A DNA stretch of 53,594 nucleotides from contig DYYI01000022.1 of assembly GCA_020741755.1 (NCBI GenBank), forward strand, positions 1 to 53,594, written 5' to 3'. This stretch comes from Aliicoccus persicus_A. Its GTDB lineage: Bacteria; Bacillota; Bacilli; Staphylococcales; Salinicoccaceae. How positions within the stretch are numbered: the first letter of the stretch is position 1; the number at the start of each line of letters is the position of its first letter. The notes under the pieces are model-generated. The model had not been told where the DNA came from, did not search any database, and was given only the letters and a program-made list of their open reading frames with translations. The position numbers and the translations under genes were made by a program. Positions 1 to 7,831 of the stretch are shown piece after piece.

Positions 1-1
1 T

Positions 2-1576
2 GGTCGTGTACAGACACCGACATTAAAGTTAATTGCACTACGTGAAAAATCAATTCGTGAATTTAAGCCAAAGATATTTTATACGCTCGATGTTGAAGCG
101 GGCGGTGTCGTTTATCAGTGGCACAATCAGAATGAACGAAGAATCTTTGATAAGAATCGTGCTGAACAACTCGAGAAAAAACTTCATGGAGAGCTTCAAA
201 TCAATCATATCGATAAGAAGATAAAAACCTCATATCCGCAGGCGCTGTATGACTTAACGATGTTACAGCGTGATGCGAATGTGCGCTATGGCATGTCTGC
301 GAGTGAAACATTGCGGACGATGCAATCGTTATATGAGCGCCATAAGGCTGTGACATATCCGCGAACAGATTCAAGATATCTAAGTTCTGATATGGTGTCG
401 ACGCTTGGTGAACGAGTGAAAGCATGTGGTATCGGCGACTACCGAAAAGTTGGACAAGAGATTTTACGCACTGGTATTAAAGCGAGAAAATCGTTTGTAG
501 ACGATAAAAAAGTATCGGACCACCATGCGATTATTCCGACAGAAGAATCGGTAATCTATGATCAGTTAAATGCGAACGAAAAGCGCATCTATACGATGGT
601 TGTCGAGCGCTTTTTAGAAGTGTTGATGCCACCATATGAATATGAAGCGATCACAATTGAAGCTTCAGTAGAGGGCGAAACATTAAAAGCGACAGGAAAC
701 CGCACGATTAAACTTGGATTTAAAGCACTCAGCAGTGAAGCGCGCGAAAGTGGATTGCCGGACGTGAAAAAGGGCGATCGAGCACGTGTCACTTCAGTGA
801 ATTTACAAGCGGGCGAAACGTCTGCGCCGAAGCATTTTACAGAAGCAACGTTACTGCAAGCGATGGAAAATCCAGCTCAATTTATGCAGCTTGATGATAA
901 GTCGTCAGCAGCAACTTTAAAAGAAACTGGTGGACTCGGTACGGTGGCAACGCGTGCGGATATTATCGATAAATTATTTAATTCATTCATGATGGAAAAA
1001 CAAGGGAACTCGATACGCCTTACGTCTAAAGGGCGACAATTGCTTGATTTGGCACCGAGCGCCTTAACGTCGCCGGAAACAACTGCGAAATGGGAGACTC
1101 AACTAGAGAAGATTGGCAAGGGTCAATTAAAGCGAGCGGTTTTTATCGATGAAATTAAGAATTATACTCGTGAAATGGTGACTGAAATTAAAGAGAGTGA
1201 TGCGAAGTTTAAGCACGATAATTTAAGTGGTCGAGACTGTCCAGATTGTGGTAAGCCGATGCTTGAAGTCAATGGAAAGAAGGGCAAGATGTTGGTGTGT
1301 CAGGATCGTGAGTGTGGTCATCGTAAAAATATCGCACGCACGACGAATGCGCGCTGTCCGAAATGTAAGAAGAAGTTGACGTTATCAGGTGAAGGTGATG
1401 GTCAAATGTTTACGTGTGTCTGTGGGCATCGAGAGAAATTGTCGAGCTTTAAAGCACGCCGTGACAAGGCGCAAAAAGGTAAAGTTGATAAGCGTACGGT
1501 CAAAAAGTACGTGGGTAAATCGGATGAGAACATCAACAGCGCACTCGCGGACCAGTTGAAGGGTCTGAAATTTTAA
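2..1576 (+). CDS. topB: DNA topoisomerase III, 5'-truncated by the window edge
   Basis: Type IA topoisomerase that relaxes and decatenates DNA through a transient 5'-phosphotyrosine bond. The reading frame is open from base 2 with no start, so the N-terminal Toprim half lies outside the window. The first visible residues (GRVQTPTL) are the conserved type IA motif. The catalytic tyrosine is in TYPRTDSRYLSSDM. The C-terminus has two zinc-ribbon-like cysteine clusters (CPDCGKPM...CQDRECGH and CPKCKKK...CVCGH). The family is known for this architecture in Bacillota. The stop codon overlaps the start of the next gene (TAATG), so the two are probably co-transcribed. Topoisomerase I is a less likely alternative because the sequence here matches TopB better. 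Confidence 0.93.
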   Translation, partial: GRVQTPTLKLIALREKSIREFKPKIFYTLDVEAGGVVYQWHNQNERRIFDKNRAEQLEKKLHGELQINHIDKKIKTSYPQALYDLTMLQRDANVRYGMSASETLRTMQSLYERHKAVTYPRTDSRYLSSDMVSTLGERVKACGIGDYRKVGQEILRTGIKARKSFVDDKKVSDHHAIIPTEESVIYDQLNANEKRIYTMVVERFLEVLMPPYEYEAITIEASVEGETLKATGNRTIKLGFKALSSEARESGLPDVKKGDRARVTSVNLQAGETSAPKHFTEATLLQAMENPAQFMQLDDKSSAATLKETGGLGTVATRADIIDKLFNSFMMEKQGNSIRLTSKGRQLLDLAPSALTSPETTAKWETQLEKIGKGQLKRAVFIDEIKNYTREMVTEIKESDAKFKHDNLSGRDCPDCGKPMLEVNGKKGKMLVCQDRECGHRKNIARTTNARCPKCKKKLTLSGEGDGQMFTCVCGHREKLSSFKARRDKAQKGKVDKRTVKKYVGKSDENINSALADQLKGLKF

Positions 1577-2028
1577 TGCGAATTATCATCGATGCAGACG
1601 CGTCACCAGTAAAAGATATTGCGATAAGTTTGGCGGAACGTTCCGGGTTAGAAGTCGTGTTGGTATCGAGTGTGGCGCATCATTCCAACAAAAGTTTACC
1701 AGACTTCGTGTCGCATATTTATGTCGACAGTGGTGCAGATGCAGCGGATTACAAGATTGTTGCACTGGCTCAATCTGGCGACATTGTCATCACACAGGAC
1801 TATGGGTTAGCGGCATTGCTGTTGCCGAAAGGGTGCGTCGTCGTCCATCATAAAGGATTCGAATACACAGATAAGAACATAAACAACATGTTGGAAACAC
1901 GGCACATGAGCAGCGTGATCAGACGTGGTGGCGGACGAGTCAAAGGACCGAAGCCATTCACGTCAGTAGACAAGCGTGTGTTTCATGAGTTTTTAGAAGG
2001 ATTGCTGGTTGGACACGTTGAGAAGTAA
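1576..2028 (+). CDS. UPF0178 / YaiI-YqxD family protein (DUF188)
   Basis: A 150-residue protein that begins MRIIIDADASPVK and contains DIVITQDYGLAALLL and a C-terminal GPKPFT motif, all typical of the YaiI/YqxD (DUF188) family. The conserved acidic residues near the N-terminus (DAD) and in TQDYG resemble PIN/NYN-type nuclease folds, but I know of no established function. The start codon overlaps the topB stop by one base, which argues for translational coupling. The length is normal for the family. Confidence 0.9.
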   Translation: MRIIIDADASPVKDIAISLAERSGLEVVLVSSVAHHSNKSLPDFVSHIYVDSGADAADYKIVALAQSGDIVITQDYGLAALLLPKGCVVVHHKGFEYTDKNINNMLETRHMSSVIRRGGGRVKGPKPFTSVDKRVFHEFLEGLLVGHVEK

Positions 2029-2047
2029 GGAAAAAGTGAGGTAGAAG

Positions 2048-2689
2048 ATGGCAAAGTTTTATGGCGTTCGATTCGGGCGTAACCCAGGTGTATATAATAC
2101 GTGGGACGAGTGTAAAAAAGAAGTCGATGGATTTCCAAGTGCAGAATATAAATCTTTTAAAACTAGGGATGAGGCAGAGGCCTACGTTGGATTTGTTGAT
2201 GAGATAGAAGCGGAGAAAGCTACTAAAGATGTAGGTTCTGATTTGGTCATGCGAGCATATATCGATGGAAGTTACGATAAGTCTAAGAAAATTTACAGCT
2301 ACGGCTCAGTGATCACTTGGAACGGTAAGAAGATTAAACTGTTTGGTGCAGACAATGATCCGCGATTCGTAGACTTTCGCAATGTTGCCGGTGAGATAAT
2401 TTCAGCAACTCGGACATTGCAGTTTGCTATTGAAAATGGCGTACGTGAAGTAGAGATTTATTATGACTATGCAGGGATTGAGAAGTGGGCAACTCGGGAG
2501 TGGAAGCGGAATAACGTGCTGACACAAGGTTACTCGGACTATGTGAAGTCGATCGAGAGTGATATTTCAATTCGCTTTGTTAAAGTGAAAGCTCATTCCG
2601 GATTACGTGAGAATGACGAAGTCGACCAACTGGCAAAAGATGCTTTGAAGTCGACCGAGAAGCACAATATGGAAGTCGAAAATCTTTGA
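2048..2689 (+). CDS. rnhA: Ribonuclease HI with N-terminal hybrid-binding domain
   Basis: Degrades the RNA strand of RNA-DNA hybrids. Residues 1-50 (MAKFYGVRFGRNPGVYNTWDEC...AEAYV) form a viroplasmin/HBD domain that binds hybrids. The catalytic domain follows, with the acidic residues in AYIDGSY, NVAGEI, IYYDYAGIE and ENDEVDQLAKDA. The length of 213 residues fits two-domain RNase H1. A ribosome binding site AAAGTGAGG lies about 6 bases before the ATG. It sits 19 bases after the UPF0178 gene and closes this three-gene run, which ends in a hairpin with a T-tract. Confidence 0.92.
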   Translation: MAKFYGVRFGRNPGVYNTWDECKKEVDGFPSAEYKSFKTRDEAEAYVGFVDEIEAEKATKDVGSDLVMRAYIDGSYDKSKKIYSYGSVITWNGKKIKLFGADNDPRFVDFRNVAGEIISATRTLQFAIENGVREVEIYYDYAGIEKWATREWKRNNVLTQGYSDYVKSIESDISIRFVKVKAHSGLRENDEVDQLAKDALKSTEKHNMEVENL

Positions 2690-2707
2690 ATGGGAGAATT
2701 TGGGATA

Positions 2708-2745
2708 ATGCCGGGCGGATTGATAAAATCCGTTTGGTATTTTTT
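2708..2745 (+). terminator. Rho-independent terminator after rnhA
   Basis: A 13-bp stem with several G-U pairs (2708-2720 with 2728-2740), a 7-base loop and a T6 tract. It lies 18 bases after the rnhA stop codon. Confidence 0.75.
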
Positions 2746-2796
2746 GTCCTGGTACTTCGAGATGAAAATCGCGAGTGAATTGGCAGAGTTTTGTTT

Positions 2797-2919
2797 CAGT
2801 GAGCGAGTTTCATTGGCGCGTAGATCAAATTGAACGTCAATGAGCAAGTTTCATTGGAACGCAAATCAATCTGCGAGTCAATGAGCAAGTTTCATTGGAA
2901 CGCAAATCAATTTTTGCCT
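2797..2919 (-). repeat. 41-bp intergenic repeat, three tandem units (locus A)
   Basis: Three exact 41-bp units start at 2797, 2838 and 2879. Each contains a short hairpin (CAATGA, 7-base loop, TCATTG) followed by AACGCAAATCAATCTGCG or a variant. On the opposite strand the unit is the same as the repeats at 29868-30154 and 53262-53594. The array lies between the ends of the convergent genes rnhA and znuA. No protein-coding potential is evident. Confidence 0.9.
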
Positions 2920-2945
2920 GCTCGTTAGCAGCAGTTTAGGGTTTC

Positions 2946-3085
2946 GTGCTTACTCAGACGGAAAAAGTGGCTTGAGTTAGCACGGATCGTTGTTTCATGC
3001 TAACTCAAGCGGATAAATCGGCGTGAGTTGGCATGGATTGTTGTTTCGTGGTAACTCAGAGCAGAAAAGTGTCGTGAGTTACCAC
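2946..3085. repeat. 51-bp palindromic repeat, three tandem hairpins (locus A)
   Basis: Three hairpins with an exact period of 51 bp. The arms are 2946-2956/2973-2983, 2997-3007/3024-3034 and 3048-3058/3075-3085, each with 11-base arms and a 16-base loop. The arms read GTGCTTACTCA, ATGCTAACTCA and GTGGTAACTCA against TGAGTTAGCAC, TGAGTTGGCAT and TGAGTTACCAC. Paired changes keep the stem. No T-tract follows, so they are not ordinary terminators. They resemble the arrays at 13.55 and 39.7 kb. Confidence 0.88.
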
Positions 3086-3130
3086 GGCCAAAAAAATCTG
3101 TGAAGTAGCAAGAAGTCTCCAACACACAAA

Positions 3131-3166
3131 AAAACCCCCGAAACCAACCTCACACAAGTTTCGGGG
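3131..3166 (-). terminator. Terminator of the minus-strand zinc-binding protein gene
   Basis: Perfect 9-bp stem CCCCGAAAC (3136-3144) with GTTTCGGGG (3158-3166). Read on the minus strand it is followed by a T-tract (the A-run at 3128-3134). It lies 10 bases beyond the stop codon of the gene. Confidence 0.9.
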
Positions 3167-3175
3167 AACAATCAT

Positions 3176-4105
3176 TTAATTCGTTACTTCATCTAATACT
3201 TCAAGGTTGCGATACATGATATCAAAGTAGTCATCACCGTTTTGAACTTCCTCTTCCACCCGAACTTCTAAATTGTGAATCGTTCGTGCTTCTGCACCAA
3301 TCTCATTTTGAATGACTTCAGGAATTCTTGAATCCGTATTTTGTTCGAACAATACATACTCAAGGTTGTACTCATTCGCAGTATCAACGAGCTCCTGTAA
3401 CTGGCGTTGTGACGGCTCTTCACTCATCGAGTAACCACTCAATGGAATTTGCGTCACGCCATACTGATCCCAGTATCCATATGCTGCATGCGGCACGATG
3501 ATATGCGCATTCTCTTTATCAGCAAGTGTCTCAGTGTAAGCCGCATCTAATTCTTCAAATGCCTCGACCAATTGTTCATAATTTTCTAGATAAAGATCCT
3601 CGTTTTCTGGGGAAAGTGCAATCAATTCATCCTTAATGATGTCAGCAACATCAATCATGCGGGTAGGATTGATCCAAATGTGTGGATCTTCCCCTTCTTC
3701 GTGATCGTGATCATGTTCATGATCATCATGGTCATGATCGTGATCATGCGAAGTTGCCTCAAATAATTCTCCGTGTTCATTAAGTGGTATTAACTCAACA
3801 GATTGTGAAGTCAACGCATTCGCAATCGTATCTGAGAATACTTCCATGTTGCCACCAACGTAGATGAAAGCATCCGCATTTGCATAGGATGTCATGTCTT
3901 GCATCGTTGGTTCATATGAGTGTGCATCGGCGCCAGGGGGGATGATGCTTTCGACATCGACTGTGTCTCCACCAATTTCTCCTACGATAAATTCAAGCGG
4001 GTAAATTGTCGTATATATTTCAAGCGTGTCTTGTGCTGAGGCATTTGTTGACACGACACTTCCCATCACTGTGAGTCCGAGTGTTGCTAATAATAATCTT
4101 TTCAA
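3176..4105 (-). CDS. znuA: Zinc ABC transporter substrate-binding protein (ZnuA/AdcA type)
   Basis: Extracellular metal-binding protein of the cluster A-I family, probably delivering Zn(II) to an ABC permease. A His/Asp-rich loop (HDHDHDHDDHEHDHDHEE, about residues 120-140) followed by DPHIWINP is typical of zinc-specific members. The signal peptide MKRLLLATLGLTVMGSVVSTNASAQ ends in an AXA-like site and has no lipobox cysteine, which is unusual for a Gram-positive binding protein. I prefer the TTG start at 4105 because AAGGATG lies about 10 bases upstream; an in-frame GTG at 4114 is too close to it. No permease or ATPase is adjacent, so it is an orphan that presumably works with a transporter encoded elsewhere. 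A Zur box lies just upstream. About 309 residues. Confidence 0.88.
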   Translation of the reverse strand: MKRLLLATLGLTVMGSVVSTNASAQDTLEIYTTIYPLEFIVGEIGGDTVDVESIIPPGADAHSYEPTMQDMTSYANADAFIYVGGNMEVFSDTIANALTSQSVELIPLNEHGELFEATSHDHDHDHDDHEHDHDHEEGEDPHIWINPTRMIDVADIIKDELIALSPENEDLYLENYEQLVEAFEELDAAYTETLADKENAHIIVPHAAYGYWDQYGVTQIPLSGYSMSEEPSQRQLQELVDTANEYNLEYVLFEQNTDSRIPEVIQNEIGAEARTIHNLEVRVEEEVQNGDDYFDIMYRNLEVLDEVTN

Positions 4106-4130
4106 ACATGTCACATCCTTAATAATTTTT

Positions 4131-4151
4131 AAATCGTAACCATTACGATTT
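4131..4151 (-). promoter_or_regulatory. Zur box in the znuA promoter
   Basis: A perfect 9-3-9 palindrome, AAATCGTAA-N3-TTACGATTT. It matches the known Bacillus/Staphylococcus Zur operator (TCGTAAT-N-ATTACGA) at nearly every position. On the minus strand it lies directly downstream of a possible promoter (TTGCAC at 4177-4182, 17 bases, TAAATT at 4154-4159) and 25 bases before the znuA start. Binding of Zur with zinc would block transcription. The divergent DUF1413 gene begins 102 bases away and could also be affected. Confidence 0.9.
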
Positions 4152-4253
4152 ATAATTTAACATGAATATTTTATATGTGCAAGAGAAATCTAAGAATGTT
4201 TGAAAAATATGCATGGTGGTATAAATAGTTACTTATATGAAGGAGTGAGCGGC

Positions 4254-4490
4254 ATGAGTAAAAGTGAAAAGAAGTTACTCAAAAAAGCTTGGAAAGAAAC
4301 GAAGAAGTTGGACGTCGATGAGACGTTTATTTTAAAAGATCTGTTTAAAGGTTACAAATGGAATCGCTTGGCAGTGGAACAGCGCGCGGCACTTGGTCGA
4401 TTATTCCTTGAGTTTGCTACAGAGAAAAAATCAGTCGAAGTAACTGAAAAGAATTCATCCAATCAACAGATGTACAAAAAAGTGAAATAG
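4254..4490 (+). CDS. DUF1413 domain protein
   Basis: A small 78-residue cytosolic protein. The stretch FILKDLFKGYKWNRLAVEQRAALGRLFLEFA matches the DUF1413 family, which is common in Bacillota and has no function I know of. The N-terminus is lysine-rich and the last 20 residues look disordered. The start at 4254 is supported by AAGGAGTGA six to seven bases upstream; an upstream in-frame ATG at 4200 has no such site. It is divergent from znuA and followed by its own strong terminator, so it is probably monocistronic. Confidence 0.8.
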   Translation: MSKSEKKLLKKAWKETKKLDVDETFILKDLFKGYKWNRLAVEQRAALGRLFLEFATEKKSVEVTEKNSSNQQMYKKVK

Positions 4491-4500
4491 ACAGCACACA

Positions 4501-4531
4501 AAAACCCGAGTGAGATGATCACTCGGGTTTT
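4501..4531. terminator. Bidirectional terminator between the DUF1413 gene and dinB-like gene
   Basis: Perfect 13-bp stem AAAACCCGAGTGA (4501-4513) with TCACTCGGGTTTT (4519-4531) and a 5-base loop. Both strands end in T runs, so it can serve the two convergent genes that flank it. Confidence 0.9.
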
Positions 4532-4544
4532 CTATAGACAAAAA

Positions 4545-5033
4545 TTATAATCCTTGATTTTCAAGTACTCGTTTCATCTCTTCAATCTTACCGATATGGA
4601 GTGCTTCATGAATTATAAAGAAGCCCCAATACTCACCGAAATCTTTCGCTCCAAATGAATCATTTTCAAGTGGTGTTTCAAGTAGATCATCTGTAATATC
4701 TTCATTAAATGAATCGACTTGTGTTTCTAACAACTGTTTGATGTCAGCAATCGTTGGTGTGTTTTCATCAAAATCTTGAGGTTTTGTACCGTAATCGAAG
4801 TATTTTAAGAAACGTTCTGCGACTTCATTTTCATGGTCAAAGAATTTAACACTTGCAAATTCTGACATTGCAGCAATGTGACCGAATTGCCAATGCAAAC
4901 TGTTTGGAAAACCTTCTGGAATCGTGTGGAGAAACTTTTCATCTTTTTCTTCAAGTTTTTCTAAGTGGTTTAAAGCCCAACTACGCGCCGTTTTAAACTG
5001 ATGAAAAATCGTATCTTTTCTAATGGGAATCAT
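4545..5033 (-). CDS. DinB family protein (DinB_2 / YfiT-like)
   Basis: A 162-residue four-helix-bundle protein of the DinB/YfiT superfamily. Three histidines that could bind a metal are visible: in LHWQFGHIAAMSE (about residues 46-58) and in IHEALHIGKIEEMKRVL near the C-terminus, the usual positions in this family. Some family members are thiol-S-transferases that use bacillithiol; others have no known role, so the substrate is open. It stands alone on the minus strand and shares a terminator with the DUF1413 gene. Confidence 0.82.
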   Translation of the reverse strand: MIPIRKDTIFHQFKTARSWALNHLEKLEEKDEKFLHTIPEGFPNSLHWQFGHIAAMSEFASVKFFDHENEVAERFLKYFDYGTKPQDFDENTPTIADIKQLLETQVDSFNEDITDDLLETPLENDSFGAKDFGEYWGFFIIHEALHIGKIEEMKRVLENQGL

Positions 5034-5174
5034 CTTCTTTTATAGTCCTTTAATTATGTTAGAAAATGAGAAAATATACAACTATTACGTGAAAATGTTT
5101 AAAGATGTCAATTTTGGGAAATACTATTTATAGATAAGAAGTTATGATATCCATATTACATAAGAAGAGAAGTG

Positions 5175-5206
5175 AACCAGTCACAACTATTGTGTCTGGT
5201 TTTTTT
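5175..5206 (+). terminator. Plus-strand hairpin with T-tract upstream of the Mn operon
   Basis: Stem AACCAG-T-CACA (5175-5185) with TGTG-T-CTGGTT (5191-5201), one internal mismatch, then a T7 tract. It lies between the divergent dinB-like gene and mntC, where no plus-strand gene ends. It may end a short untranslated RNA or block read-through into the Mn operon. Confidence 0.6.
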
Positions 5207-5222
5207 GTGCAAAAAAACATAC

Positions 5223-5260
5223 TTTAGGTTTGCCAAAATTAATATTTTAGGGTAACCTAA
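5223..5260 (+). promoter_or_regulatory. Two candidate MntR operators upstream of mntC
   Basis: Two imperfect palindromes, TTTAGGTTTGCCAAAA (5223-5238) and TTTAGGGTAACCTAA (5246-5260), lie 30-68 bases before the mntC start. They resemble the DtxR/SirR/MntR type of operator (TTAGG...CCTAA). A gene for such a repressor closes the operon, which fits autoregulation by Mn(II) or Fe(II). The exact promoter hexamers are not clear. Confidence 0.65.
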
Positions 5261-5290
5261 CATCATATAAAAATTAGAGGAGACATCAAG

Positions 5291-6235
5291 ATGAGAAAAA
5301 TAATATTGTCATTCTCTGCATGTGCATTATTAGCAATTATCGGATTAAGTCAAATGAGTAAAGTAGACGCCGAGAACAACGGCGGAGAAACTAGTGTTGC
5401 TGTGACGACGACATTTATCTATGACATGGTTCAAGTGTTAGAAGAAGATGTGGAATTCTTTGATGTAGAACTGATTATTCCAGCTGGGGAAGATCCACAC
5501 GTGTATTCGCCAAAAGCGAGTGATCTCCGCGCACTCATGGAAGCTGAATTTGTCATCTATCAAGGCTTGGACTTTGAAGGACGTATGATGGACCTTCTTG
5601 AGACTGGTATTTCAGTCGCTGATGATTTAAATGCAGATGAATTAGAAGAAATGGAAGAAGACGAAGGTGATCTCGTCGTCGATCCGCACTTCTGGTTCGA
5701 TTTAGATTTATATAAAGAAGTGATGACAAACGTAAAGGATACATTGGTTGAACATAACCCTGACGGTGAATCTCAATATGAAGAAAATTTAGAAGCTTAC
5801 TTTGAAGAATTGGACGATTTAGACGAGTATATTGTTTCTCGTATTGAAGAAATTCCAGAAGAACGCCGCATCGTCATCACACCACACGATGCATTTGGTT
5901 ATATGGAAAGTGCATATGATTTAGAAGTCTATGCACCGCAAGGTTTCTCAACGGAGTCTGAAGTATCCAACCAAGAAATTAGTGCGATTGCTGATTTGAT
6001 TATAGACAACGAGGTTCCTGCGATTTTCGTTGAAACGACAACGAACCCAGACCGCATGAAACGCCTGCAAGAAATCGTTGAAAGTGCAGGACATGATGTT
6101 GAAGTCGTTAGCGGTAATGATGTTGCGCTGTTGTCGGACTCGCTCGCAGTCAGCGGATCATTTGGAGATAATTTTATTGATATGTATACACACAACATTG
6201 ATGTCATTGTTGAGCACTTAAAACAGAAGGATTGA
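5291..6235 (+). CDS. mntC: Manganese ABC transporter substrate-binding protein
   Basis: Cluster A-I metal-binding protein (PsaA/MntC/SitA type), 314 residues. Likely ligands lie in GEDPHVYSPKASDL, VVDPHFWFDLDLY, FVETTTNPDRM and the C-terminal GSFGDNFIDMY, giving the His-His-Glu-Asp pattern of Mn/Fe proteins. It lacks the His-rich loop of the zinc protein at 3.2-4.1 kb, which supports Mn rather than Zn. The N-terminus (MRKIILSFSACALLAIIGL...VDAENN) has a cysteine only in the middle of the hydrophobic stretch, so it looks secreted or membrane-held rather than a lipoprotein. AGAGGAG lies 8 bases before the start. First gene of a five-gene operon. Confidence 0.9.
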   Translation: MRKIILSFSACALLAIIGLSQMSKVDAENNGGETSVAVTTTFIYDMVQVLEEDVEFFDVELIIPAGEDPHVYSPKASDLRALMEAEFVIYQGLDFEGRMMDLLETGISVADDLNADELEEMEEDEGDLVVDPHFWFDLDLYKEVMTNVKDTLVEHNPDGESQYEENLEAYFEELDDLDEYIVSRIEEIPEERRIVITPHDAFGYMESAYDLEVYAPQGFSTESEVSNQEISAIADLIIDNEVPAIFVETTTNPDRMKRLQEIVESAGHDVEVVSGNDVALLSDSLAVSGSFGDNFIDMYTHNIDVIVEHLKQKD

Positions 6236-6239
6236 TCGT

Positions 6240-6962
6240 ATGGAAAAGTTAATTACAGTAGATGGTCTGACAGTCACCTATAATGAAAAGCCTGTCCTAT
6301 GGAACGTATCGACGTCAATCGTAGAAAATAGCATCACTGCGATTGTTGGACCGAACGGTGCGGGTAAATCCACGCTGATAAAAAGCATCATGGGCATGGT
6401 TGAACCGCTCGCTGGTGATATTAAAATAAATGGACAAAGTCCGAAAAAAATGTTTGATCAAGTCGCTTATGTCCCACAAAAAAGCGATGTGGACTGGGAT
6501 TTTCCAACGACAGTTTTAGACGTCGTTTTAATGGGGAGATACGTCCACAAAGGGTGGATTAAACGCTATACGAAAGCCGATGTTAAACGCGCAGAGGAAG
6601 CACTCGAAACGATGAGAATGTCTGACTTTAAACACCGCCAAATCAGTGAGTTATCCGGCGGTCAGCGTCAGCGCGTCTTTTTATCTCGTGCGATTGCGCA
6701 AGATGCGGATATTTACATCATGGATGAGCCGTTGCAAGGGATTGATGTCGTGACAGAACGACTCATCATGCAGACGATTCATGACTTGCAGCAGCGTGGG
6801 AAAACATTTGTCGTCGTCCACCATAACTTAGCAACCGTCGAAAAGTATTTTGATCACGTGATTATATTAAATAAAGAAGTTGTGGCACAGGGAACGATTG
6901 AAGAAGCATGGACGAAAGAGAATGTCGCGACGGCGTACGACGAAAGCAGTGTTACATTATGA
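6240..6962 (+). CDS. mntA: Manganese ABC transporter ATP-binding protein
   Basis: ATPase subunit of the metal transporter, 240 residues. It shows Walker A GPNGAGKST, Q-loop AYVPQKSDVDWDFP, signature LSGGQRQR, Walker B DIYIMDEPL and switch histidine FVVVHHN. The Q-loop sequence with SDVDWDFP is typical of the Mn/Zn subfamily. It starts 4 bases after mntC and its stop overlaps the first permease start (ATGA), so the genes are coupled. Confidence 0.93.
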   Translation: MEKLITVDGLTVTYNEKPVLWNVSTSIVENSITAIVGPNGAGKSTLIKSIMGMVEPLAGDIKINGQSPKKMFDQVAYVPQKSDVDWDFPTTVLDVVLMGRYVHKGWIKRYTKADVKRAEEALETMRMSDFKHRQISELSGGQRQRVFLSRAIAQDADIYIMDEPLQGIDVVTERLIMQTIHDLQQRGKTFVVVHHNLATVEKYFDHVIILNKEVVAQGTIEEAWTKENVATAYDESSVTL

Positions 6963-7831
6963 TGGACATATTAAGTAGTTTTTCATTTCAAATCGTCGCG
7001 ATTGGAACGATGATACTCGCATTCGCATGTGGTGTCATCGGCACGATTAACGTGCTCAGACAAAATAGTTTAATCGGGGACGCCATCGGACACGCCCAGT
7101 TTCCAGGTGTCGTTTTGGCGTTTATGATCGTCGGAACGATCGATGCACTATCATTACTTATCGGTGCGTTAATATTCGGTGCATTCGCGTTTTTCGTCAT
7201 TCAAATGATCAACCAATATTCTAAGATTTCGCTCGATGCCAGCCTTGCGCTCGTCTTATCATCATTTTTCGGCTTTGGTATGATACTGAAAAGTTATGTA
7301 CAAGGGAGTTCGGCTTACGGTCATACAGGTGGCATCGATGATTACATATTCGGTCAGGCAGCATATATGTTGCGTGCTGACGTCAACATTATTTTAATCG
7401 TGTCTGCGATTAGTTTACTGATTTTCATTTTCAATTATCAGCGCATTAAAATCTTCATTTTTGACCCGGTTTACAGCCACATGATTGGCGACAAGCCGAC
7501 GGTGATGAATGGGCTCATTTTAGTGATGACGATCGGCCTGATTGCTGCGGGATTAAAAGCAGTCGGTGTCATATTAATCGTTAACTTATTGATTGCACCA
7601 GGTGTCATCGGGTTGATGTGGTCGAAGCGCTATCTATACGTCACACTTATCGCCGGTTTCTCCGGACTCGTGTCCGCATTAGTCGGCACGTATATCAGTA
7701 CGGCATACGCAGGATTTGCAACAGGACCGACTATTATTTTATGTCTCAGTGCAATCGTGCTATTTTCAATTTTATTTGGCACACACGGCGCTGTCCGTAG
7801 TGGCTTGATGAGAAGGAGGCATGCCGCATGA
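6959..7831 (+). CDS. mntB: Manganese ABC transporter permease, first subunit
   Basis: Membrane permease of the ABC-3 family, 290 residues with about eight or nine hydrophobic segments. The start ATG at 6959 overlaps the ATPase stop; a second ATG follows at 6962. Motifs include GTINVLRQNSLIGDAIGHAQFPG near the N-terminus and LKAVGVILIVNLLIAPG near residue 200, both hallmarks of the family. It forms the channel together with the next permease, as in Bacillus MntC/MntD. Confidence 0.9.
   Translation: MMDILSSFSFQIVAIGTMILAFACGVIGTINVLRQNSLIGDAIGHAQFPGVVLAFMIVGTIDALSLLIGALIFGAFAFFVIQMINQYSKISLDASLALVLSSFFGFGMILKSYVQGSSAYGHTGGIDDYIFGQAAYMLRADVNIILIVSAISLLIFIFNYQRIKIFIFDPVYSHMIGDKPTVMNGLILVMTIGLIAAGLKAVGVILIVNLLIAPGVIGLMWSKRYLYVTLIAGFSGLVSALVGTYISTAYAGFATGPTIILCLSAIVLFSILFGTHGAVRSGLMRRRHAA

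Noticed and set aside
33..224. Small gene at the left edge
   Set aside because: It is in a different frame inside the truncated topB, whose own frame is open from base 2.
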